A program made the translations under genes and the position numbers. The notes under the pieces are model-generated. The model had not been told where the DNA came from, made no database searches, and saw nothing but the letters and a program-made list of their open reading frames with translations. From JAFEDN01 sp965651935 (GTDB taxonomy: Bacteria; Pseudomonadota; Gammaproteobacteria; Coxiellales; Coxiellaceae), in contig CBFGTC010000032.1 in assembly GCA_965651935.1 (NCBI GenBank), forward strand, positions 1 through 5,540: a DNA stretch of 5,540 nt. Direction: 5' to 3'. This document shows positions 1 to 5,540 of this stretch, one piece after another. Each line of letters begins with the position of its first letter. Within the stretch, counting starts at the first letter, position 1.

Positions 1-3000
1 ATCATGACATTTAAAAACGCGTATTCTTCGCTGAATGGATCATAATCAAAAAGCAACTTGCTTTTAAGAATATTTTCAGATACTTGGGGATAGATTCCGA
101 TCATCCGCTTCACGCAATCCGATAGCCGAGTATAATTCCACAATAATTTCCCCGGCATCCCCGGCTTACCATAAGGCAAATTTTGGGCAAGCTCATAAAG
201 GACAGCCAAGCAGGAAATCGCTTGTTGAGCGTTCATCTTTCCTTTCCGTAACGGTTTAAATTCAGCAAATTCTTCTTGTAAGGCTTTTTCATAATCGCTC
301 CACTCCACTTCATGTTTATTGGCGTCGCTAACTTCATAATTTAACGGCGATGTGACAATCAATAAACGCCCAGGGATTTCAACGCGTCGGCCATTAATTT
401 GTAAATAAGGCGGTCTGGCACGTAAACTGGCCAATTCGGCATAGCAATCCATACTCAACGCGCCATGGATGATCGCGGTCTCACCACACAATAGCGCATC
501 TAATAAGGCGGTTTGAGTGTATTGCAAGCGGCAATTGAATTCATAGTTTTTTTGATCTGCTCCTTCTTCGAGAGAAATCACCTTTAAACTAGCCAATAAA
601 TCAGTGAAACGCGTATTACCGTGAATAGGGACCACATGTTGGACTGCAGTTTTTTGCTGCCTCAGCAGCGCGCTTAAAAAGCTTACACTAAAATCCGGAT
701 CAGAACTTTGTAATAAGTAGGCGCCTGGCTCTGCGAAGCTTTTTGGTTCGAAAGACCACGAGTGATTTAATAACGGAGCGGCGTCCTTGGATTGAGTAAA
801 GGTGATATTTTTTTTCGATTCATGGCATTGTAATAGGACACGTTGGCGTTGACCGGGAGTCAGGTCATCTTCAAAGACAATGATGTCTGCGTCATGGCAA
901 TCTTCAAACCATCCAGGTAGATTATTCGGCTTACCGCCTGTTTTTATCTCAACCTGTTTAAAAAAACTTCTAAAATTCTGATCATTTAAAATAAAAATCT
1001 TAGACTTTTTCTGATTTTGGATAAACTTATGTAATTGCGTTGGTGCTGGCGGCTGAAAATCCAGTAGCTTAATTTCTTGAAATCCAATCTGGAATAGCGC
1101 TTTTTGTTTTAAGGGTTGAACCTGTCCGTCGGCAGTCATTTTTTTTCGGGCCTTTAAATCGTAACATATCCCATTGGCGGTAAAATAGCCAGCAACCTGC
1201 AAATGACTCAGGAAGGCATTTAACTCCGGGGCTTGTTGCTCATCTTGCGCCTGGGTAGGAATATTTTGCAAGACTAAACCAGACCGCCCCTCTTCTATCG
1301 CTTGAATTAACGCACCTGCAATAAATTGAGGTTTGCCATCCACCAGTAATGGACTCCCTAAAAGAGCTTCGCGCCAGCCTAAACCGCCATAAAATAAATT
1401 GACTGAAGCCGCGTGCTCGATAGTGTGCGCTGAGGGAATAGGACTTAATTTTATTTTTCCCGGCCAAAAAATTTCTTCATCGCAACGCGAAATAAACAAT
1501 TCACTGGCATTTTTATCCACGTTAAGGAGATTAATAATATTCAGGTGTAAACTAACCGGTAGGCCGGACAACAGGGGTGGGTCATCGAGTAAACTCTTAA
1601 ATCGATTCATTTGCTTTGGATCGAATTGGTTCCAGTTGATCAGTAAATATTTTTGAAAAGGGGAGAAACTGGTATTGCTGATATAATTGGCTAAAGGGCT
1701 TGATAATTTTTGGATACGGCCATTTTCATCAATATGGGTTGAAAATAAAGCCTCTTCCAATTCTTGGGCTGATTCGACATAATCTACAGCATAATCTCGT
1801 TGCGATAACTGACTTTGCAAATCAAAAGTGAGTTGACGAGCTTGTTCGTCATCATCGGTGCGCAACAATAATCGGCGTACAGATTGAATCGCTGAGATGA
1901 ATTTATCCCATGTTTCACAGCTATCCACGGTCGATTGTAAAGCTGAAATAAATAGGGAGGCATCTTGGTGAAGGCGTATTATTTGTGTTGTATTAATGCG
2001 AAAATCCTGCGAAGACGTCAATGATGGCAATTCTTTTTTATTATCTGCCTGAACTTTTTTGGGCTGCAAAGATGATTCGAACTTATCTTCTTCAGAAGTC
2101 AGGCTCTCTATGGGAGGTAAAAAGTTTGTTTGTCCGCCGCCCAGGTCAACCTCTTTAAATTCATCATGAATAAAATATTGAATATTTATATGTGCTGGCC
2201 GACTAATCAGCCAAACTGGAATCTTCAGATAATGATAGGCAATAAAGCTAAAGATACGAGAGCGGTGTCGGCAAACTCCTTTAGACTCTACCAAAGCTTG
2301 TATTAGCCTAGTATATTTCTGAGGAATAGACCATGCCTGTAAATATTCTGGATTTTCTGCTAGTTCGGATTTGGTGTCAAATTCTAATAAATATTTTTTT
2401 AAAATTTCTATTTTATTTGCAATATTTGTTTTTTCGTTAAAAACGTTTCGAAAATGGGTAAATTTTTCAGGAAGAGAGGTTGGATTTTTTTCGAAAAATA
2501 TTTTTTGTAAATATTTTTCGATATCAGGATCAGGCTGTACACTGATCGCTTTTGGGGGGATTTCGAAAGAATATACGCTTTCCGTACGAAAAATATAGGT
2601 GATAGTAAAATTTTTCCTTAAATCTTGAGGAATAAATATTTCATATTGTTGAGTCAATAAATTAAAGCGAATTTTTCCACGTTTTGGTAAAGAAATATTA
2701 TATAAACGATCGTAAACGCTTATCATTGGCAGAGGCGCCCAGCCCCCCGTTAATTTATCATAGATGGCATACATCAAATAAAGCTGTTTAGTTGGTATTT
2801 TTCCGTAAAAATCAATTTCCTTTAAATCATGGAGTGATACTTCTGTTTCGTTAATCTGAATGTGAGGTATTTTTTCTTCCGCTATAAAATCTTCAGATTT
2901 AGATGTAATAATTGCTTCGTCAAACAAATCGCTTGTAAAGTGTGATACAGAGGCTCTATATAAAGTTGCATTTATGGAACTCAATTTACAATCAGAATTA

Positions 3001-5363
3001 ATTTGATAAATAAAGTAATATAATTGATAATCAGTTTTATCAAAATTTTCGATAGTCTGATCATCGAATCCAAATTTTTGATGAAATTTAATTTTATCTG
3101 GGGTGATGATGTTTTTTGAAAACGTGACATTTCTTAATTTTTCAATAGTATGGGATTTATAATAAACCTCTAGATTTTGTTTAATTTTTTTTATATCCGT
3201 AATAATATTTTTACAATTTATTAAATCAGTTAATGCAGATTCGGTTAGAAAAAAATTGAATGCCATATTATCGCGTATGACAAAGTTAAAGTGAATTGGT
3301 TTTAATTTAATAATATCTATTAAATTAATAAATGTAAGAATCAAACTATTATATAAAAAAATTAGGTTAGAGATGGAGTCCAAATTAATTTTAATGAAAT
3401 TTAAATTTTTAGGTAAAATAATCATAGGAATGATAGAGCTAGGAGAATCTTCAATAATTTCTAAACTTTCTAAATTATTTAATTTTGTTAAATCTGTTAT
3501 ATCAGTATAGTTAGAATCGCCGAATGGGATTTTCAAGGCAAGACGCTTAATTGACGGAAATTTTTCGATCAGTGAAATATTGATACGTTCTATCGTTAAT
3601 TCGGTCACCAATGGATATTGATTTTTTGTTTCAAGAATAGAATCTGTAGCCAGGAATAAAGTATTTAATTTCGGATAATTATTGAGATTAATGGATTGTG
3701 GATTTTTTTCAATACACAAAGTAGATAAGTTATTTATATAATAATTTAAAAGTTCAGATGATTCGCATTTTATTATATTCAATGTTTCCAAGCTAGAAAT
3801 ACAATGGTCAAAATTGATATTTTTTAATTCAGAATCTCGTAAGCTTAATTCTTTCAAAGCCGGCAGTACCAGTTTAGTTGCCGTGCTGAAATTTACTAAT
3901 TCTAATCGTCGTAAATTACTAGGAATTTTTAAGGATTCTGCTTTTCCTTTAAAAATCAAATGAGTTAAATTGATCAATTTTTCTAAATTTATCGTTATCG
4001 ACTCGCTACATATGAATACTGATTTTAGCAAAGCTGCATTTTCTAAATCATTTACTAAATATCCATTTTTTGGTAGATATATGGCAATAGTTTTTAATGA
4101 ATTAAAATTAAGATTTCTTATAAATAATCTGCCATCAATCATTAAGTTTTTAATTTTTGGTAAATTTGTAAAATTAATAGGAAAAATCCAATTATAAAAA
4201 CCGGACGTAAATGGCAAAAACAAGCTTGTGATTTTAGATGTTTTTTGACAATTTATTCTTAAAAAATAATCAAAATTATTATCAGAGTAAATGTTATTAA
4301 TTTTGGGAGTTAGAGAAAATGACGTTAATGATTTAAGTGTTGAGTTATTTAAATCAACTTTAAAGTTGGTTTTTTTCATTGGAAATAAATAATGCGGTGT
4401 TATTGTCAGCTTTTTTAAATTGGAAAAATAAGGTAAGTATGGCTTATTGTACAAGCAATAATTTAATAATGTCAATTCTGTTAGCAAGTGGGCTGGATAG
4501 GCTTGCATCACTGATTGTATAAAGTTATTAAATAGATTCAAATGCTTTTTTTTAGAAAAATATAAATTAGCAAAATCAATTTTAAGGTTAGGGGGTCTTT
4601 TATTTTTACCAAAATAATTGTCGAAATGCGCAATTATTTTTTTTATATTTGATTCGATTCTATCCAGATAAAAATAATTAAATGGTAAATTCATTTCAAT
4701 GGTTCTAATTTGATTTTTATCAGAAGCATTTAAAACCCCTTCAATAATATTATCGTTCCAATTCACATCAATGATTAACGTATGATCTAATTTTTTGATA
4801 ATATATTTTCTTAATTTGGTTAATTGTGTAAAATGAGTAGATTTATTTTTATCTATAAATTCTTGAGAAAGGTATTGAACTGCCTGGGTTAATATAGATA
4901 AATGAAAGTCGCGAAATATAAAAAATTGTTCTGGATCATGACCTAATAATGATAACTGCGTTTTTATTTGATTATCTGAGGTCAATCCCATTGGAGTGCC
5001 TTGTCTCTGCAAAAGCACATTCTTTTGTAGAACTTCAATCAGCGCTTTTTCGTGAAAAATATAAATAGAAAAACGTTTTTGAAATAAATAATTTAATAAT
5101 TGACTATATTCATTTATTATTTCATCATAATTTTTTACTCCATAATATAAGCGCCAGTCGGCGATCAACACTTTACGATGGCCATGTTTTTTTGGTTCTT
5201 GGGTTACAATCCTAAAGCAATCCGATTTCATCTTAATCAATTGTTCTTCTGCTAAAATAGTCCCACTAACGGAGTAACTAATTTTCTTCGAGAACTTTAG
5301 ATTATTAAGATCCAATAAACTAATCGCTACTTCCCAAAATTTTTCCTTATAATTTTGATTCAT
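1..5363 (-). CDS. Giant LRR / transglutaminase-like / AAA+-like multidomain protein, 3' end outside window
   Basis: The frame is open from ATG 5363-5361 to the window edge (1787 complete codons, no stop). The start is chosen because an in-frame stop lies at 5426-5424 and no ATG, GTG or TTG occurs between it and this ATG. The Shine-Dalgarno is weak (only AGA about 10 bases upstream), and Met45 is a less likely alternative. Domains in order are: an unrecognised N-terminal region (1-291, rich in aromatic and charged residues, with a motif ADWRLYYG near 70); irregular LRRs (about 292-672); a beta-rich stretch with GGW at 873-875; a transglutaminase-like core with Cys1031, His1058 and Asp1073; a polar linker (1078-1121); and degenerate AAA+-like modules (about 1190 onward). 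I see no signal peptide and no convincing membrane helix; the hydrophobic stretch 667-685 looks like the end of the LRR solenoid. Role inferred: a host-targeting or interaction enzyme in which LRRs recognise the substrate. I do not recognise a named gene. The coding assignment is near certain; the function is tentative. Confidence 0.95.
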   Translation of the reverse strand, partial: MNQNYKEKFWEVAISLLDLNNLKFSKKISYSVSGTILAEEQLIKMKSDCFRIVTQEPKKHGHRKVLIADWRLYYGVKNYDEIINEYSQLLNYLFQKRFSIYIFHEKALIEVLQKNVLLQRQGTPMGLTSDNQIKTQLSLLGHDPEQFFIFRDFHLSILTQAVQYLSQEFIDKNKSTHFTQLTKLRKYIIKKLDHTLIIDVNWNDNIIEGVLNASDKNQIRTIEMNLPFNYFYLDRIESNIKKIIAHFDNYFGKNKRPPNLKIDFANLYFSKKKHLNLFNNFIQSVMQAYPAHLLTELTLLNYCLYNKPYLPYFSNLKKLTITPHYLFPMKKTNFKVDLNNSTLKSLTSFSLTPKINNIYSDNNFDYFLRINCQKTSKITSLFLPFTSGFYNWIFPINFTNLPKIKNLMIDGRLFIRNLNFNSLKTIAIYLPKNGYLVNDLENAALLKSVFICSESITINLEKLINLTHLIFKGKAESLKIPSNLRRLELVNFSTATKLVLPALKELSLRDSELKNINFDHCISSLETLNIIKCESSELLNYYINNLSTLCIEKNPQSINLNNYPKLNTLFLATDSILETKNQYPLVTELTIERINISLIEKFPSIKRLALKIPFGDSNYTDITDLTKLNNLESLEIIEDSPSSIIPMIILPKNLNFIKINLDSISNLIFLYNSLILTFINLIDIIKLKPIHFNFVIRDNMAFNFFLTESALTDLINCKNIITDIKKIKQNLEVYYKSHTIEKLRNVTFSKNIITPDKIKFHQKFGFDDQTIENFDKTDYQLYYFIYQINSDCKLSSINATLYRASVSHFTSDLFDEAIITSKSEDFIAEEKIPHIQINETEVSLHDLKEIDFYGKIPTKQLYLMYAIYDKLTGGWAPLPMISVYDRLYNISLPKRGKIRFNLLTQQYEIFIPQDLRKNFTITYIFRTESVYSFEIPPKAISVQPDPDIEKYLQKIFFEKNPTSLPEKFTHFRNVFNEKTNIANKIEILKKYLLEFDTKSELAENPEYLQAWSIPQKYTRLIQALVESKGVCRHRSRIFSFIAYHYLKIPVWLISRPAHINIQYFIHDEFKEVDLGGGQTNFLPPIESLTSEEDKFESSLQPKKVQADNKKELPSLTSSQDFRINTTQIIRLHQDASLFISALQSTVDSCETWDKFISAIQSVRRLLLRTDDDEQARQLTFDLQSQLSQRDYAVDYVESAQELEEALFSTHIDENGRIQKLSSPLANYISNTSFSPFQKYLLINWNQFDPKQMNRFKSLLDDPPLLSGLPVSLHLNIINLLNVDKNASELFISRCDEEIFWPGKIKLSPIPSAHTIEHAASVNLFYGGLGWREALLGSPLLVDGKPQFIAGALIQAIEEGRSGLVLQNIPTQAQDEQQAPELNAFLSHLQVAGYFTANGICYDLKARKKMTADGQVQPLKQKALFQIGFQEIKLLDFQPPAPTQLHKFIQNQKKSKIFILNDQNFRSFFKQVEIKTGGKPNNLPGWFEDCHDADIIVFEDDLTPGQRQRVLLQCHESKKNITFTQSKDAAPLLNHSWSFEPKSFAEPGAYLLQSSDPDFSVSFLSALLRQQKTAVQHVVPIHGNTRFTDLLASLKVISLEEGADQKNYEFNCRLQYTQTALLDALLCGETAIIHGALSMDCYAELASLRARPPYLQINGRRVEIPGRLLIVTSPLNYEVSDANKHEVEWSDYEKALQEEFAEFKPLRKGKMNAQQAISCLAVLYELAQNLPYGKPGMPGKLLWNYTRLSDCVKRMIGIYPQVSENILKSKLLFDYDPFSEEYAFLNVM
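294..1796 (-). other. Tandem degenerate AAA+-like modules, residues about 1190-1690
   Basis: Three stretches have the texture of AAA+ or dynein/midasin-type ATPase modules. The first has YLLINW (to Trp1244) where a Walker B strand would be, then a possible sensor-1 strand NIINLLN and an SRCD motif at 1292-1295 resembling the SRFD-type end of AAA+ domains. The second starts WREALLGS (Trp1330), with LLVDGK, then a helix GALIQAIEEG and a strand LVLQNIP, and later an acidic strand DIIVFEDD (to Asp1500). The third has ETAIIHG (1628-1634), then INGRRVEIPGRLLIVTS (Gly1665 to about Ser1672). No G-x4-GK[S/T] Walker A loop is seen, so ATP binding is doubtful and the modules may be structural. This rests on pattern resemblance alone; an unrelated alpha/beta repeat fold is possible. 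Confidence 0.3.
2001..2132 (-). other. Polar low-complexity interdomain linker, residues 1078-1121
   Basis: Immediately after the transglutaminase-like core comes a stretch rich in Ser, Glu, Lys, Gln and Pro (for example SLTSEEDKFESS and QADNKKELPSLTSSQ) with few hydrophobics. It is probably disordered and separates the enzyme-like half from the C-terminal modules. It also sits beside the change in base composition within the gene. Confidence 0.55.
2124..2336 (-). other. Transglutaminase-like (papain-fold) catalytic core, residues about 1010-1080
   Basis: The segment reads like the transglutaminase-like superfamily: a helix starting at the nucleophile (GVCRHRSRIF, Cys1031), a short-chain LKIPVWLIS strand, then AHINIQ with His1058, and a strand ending in EVDLGG with Asp1073. 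The His-Asp gap of 15 is usual for this fold, whereas the Cys-His gap of 27 is on the short side, so the connecting loop is trimmed. Family members act as acyl-transferases (cross-linking or deamidating glutamine) or as cysteine proteases; the sequence does not say which. Upstream, residues 860-926 (TGGW, then LPKRGKIRFN and YEIFIP) look like a beta-sandwich that may accompany the core. All three triad residues are present, so the domain is plausibly active. Confidence 0.75.
3348..4490 (-). repeat. Leucine-rich-repeat region of the giant protein (residues about 292-672)
   Basis: About 17 successive units of roughly 18-26 residues (a few longer) each begin with an LRR-type strand of the form xLxxLxL. 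Examples are NLKKLTI, SLKTIAI, NLTHLIF, NLRRLEL, ALKELSL, SLETLNI, NLSTLCI, KLNTLFL, LVTELTI, SIKRLAL and NLESLEI. Leu, Ile and Phe alternate at the strand positions, and Asn is frequent, but the conserved Asn of canonical LRRs is often absent, so the repeats are irregular. There is no obvious DNA-level repetition, which means the units are old and diverged rather than freshly duplicated. LRR solenoids are protein-binding surfaces, so this region most likely recognises a partner or substrate. It lies in the most AT-rich DNA of the window. Confidence 0.8.
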
Positions 5364-5430
5364 TTGTAATATTCTGAAAAAATCCGCTTTATTAAATTTT
5401 AAAAATATTTGCCATATCCTAGATTATTCA

Positions 5431-5449
5431 GCTTAAGGAATTCTTAAGC
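5431..5449. promoter_or_regulatory. Perfect 7-bp inverted repeat upstream of the gene (possible operator or leader hairpin)
   Basis: GCTTAAG and CTTAAGC flank a 5-base centre (GAATT). The arms are perfect, and the repeat ends 68 bases before the start codon. No T-run follows on either strand, so it is not a typical intrinsic terminator. Its place just downstream of the weak -10 candidate would suit a repressor operator or a stem-loop at the 5' end of the mRNA. The role is inferred. Confidence 0.4.
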
Positions 5450-5481
5450 GCATAAAATATACTCAATTATTTCTGTTGCTA

Positions 5482-5493
5482 GGGTTTTAACCC
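5482..5493. repeat. Short inverted repeat GGGTT-TT-AACCC
   Basis: Five-base perfect arms surround a two-base centre, in otherwise AT-rich upstream DNA, about 20 bases upstream of the -10 candidate. As DNA it could be a protein-binding dyad; as RNA the two-base loop is too tight for a stable hairpin. No T-tract follows. It may be chance. Confidence 0.25.
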
Positions 5494-5540
5494 GGATATT
5501 TCATCATTAAATTTATTTTTCAGAAAAATTTTCAGGAATA

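Larger units (their letters stand above)
5364..5540. other. Upstream non-coding region of the giant gene
   Basis: No credible gene is seen on either strand in these 177 bases. Reading on the minus strand toward the start codon, a possible -10 hexamer TATATT lies at 5461-5456 with a TG four bases upstream of it, but there is no recognisable -35 element at 16-18 bases. If it is used, transcription would start close to the inverted repeat at 5431-5449 and leave a leader of roughly 85 bases. The DNA is AT-rich, so other TATAAT-like words occur and the promoter call is weak. Confidence 0.3.

Noticed and set aside
147..170. GKPGMPGK (residues 1732-1739) as a Walker A P-loop
   Set aside because: The spacing is G-x5-GK rather than G-x4-GK, and the next residue is Leu rather than Ser or Thr; there are no flanking beta-strand hydrophobics before it.
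1240..1467. Minus-strand ORF of 75 codons
   Set aside because: It runs in a different frame inside the AAA+-like part of the giant gene and has an unbiased composition; it is a shadow.
1399..1656. Plus-strand ORF of 85 codons
   Set aside because: It lies wholly inside the giant minus-strand gene, in an antisense frame, with no ribosome binding site and no recognisable motif; it is a shadow of the real coding frame.
2371..2598. Plus-strand ORF of 75 codons, Phe- and Ser-rich
   Set aside because: It is antisense to the segment just before the transglutaminase-like core; its Phe-rich makeup is what the complement of Lys/Glu codons gives.
3303..3361. Hydrophobic segment (residues 667-685) as a transmembrane helix
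   Set aside because: It continues the LRR pattern, contains Asn and Tyr, and there is no second segment or signal peptide to support membrane insertion.
3970..4197. Plus-strand ORF of 75 codons
   Set aside because: It is antisense to the LRR region; its hydrophobic look comes from complementing Asn/Lys/Leu codons in AT-rich DNA.
5392..5415. Tiny minus-strand ORF (ATG at 5415, seven codons) as a leader peptide
   Set aside because: An ORF this short is expected by chance in AT-rich DNA; the AGGA before it is too close to the ATG to serve as a normal ribosome binding site.
5431..5449. The 7-bp inverted repeat as an intrinsic terminator of a neighbouring gene
   Set aside because: There is no T-run after the arms on either strand and the stem is AT-rich, so termination would be weak.

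Overview
The window holds one very large protein-coding gene on the minus strand and almost nothing else. Translation from the ATG at 5363-5361 stays open for 1787 codons and leaves the window at base 1 without a stop. The start and N-terminus are therefore present and the C-terminus is missing. The remaining 177 bases (5364-5540) are a non-coding upstream region with two inverted repeats.

The predicted protein is a multidomain giant. Residues 1-291 form an N-terminal region I do not recognise. Residues about 292-672 form an irregular leucine-rich-repeat (LRR) solenoid of roughly 17 units. Residues about 690-1000 lead, through a probable beta-rich section, into a transglutaminase-like/papain-fold domain whose Cys1031, His1058 and Asp1073 line up as a catalytic triad. 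A polar linker (about 1078-1121) follows. The rest (about 1190 to the window edge) looks like tandem, degenerate AAA+-like modules without a Walker A lysine loop. The LRRs would plausibly choose a protein target, the Cys-His-Asp domain would act on it, and the C-terminal region would be a large scaffold or remodelling platform. No membrane or signal-peptide features are evident, so a cytosolic or secreted-effector role is more likely than a surface-anchored one.

Base composition is strongly uneven. The LRR part is extremely AT-rich (5 G/C in 60 bases at 3301-3360). The part after the transglutaminase-like domain is close to 40-50% G+C (31 of 60 at 1201-1260). The change falls near the domain boundary at about 2130-2400 and suggests modular assembly or very different constraint on the two halves.

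The organism is probably an AT-rich bacterium. An eukaryote-style LRR plus cysteine-enzyme giant suits a host-associated intracellular lineage, for example Legionellales such as Rickettsiella or Diplorickettsia. This is an inference from architecture and codon use only, because no marker gene is in the window.
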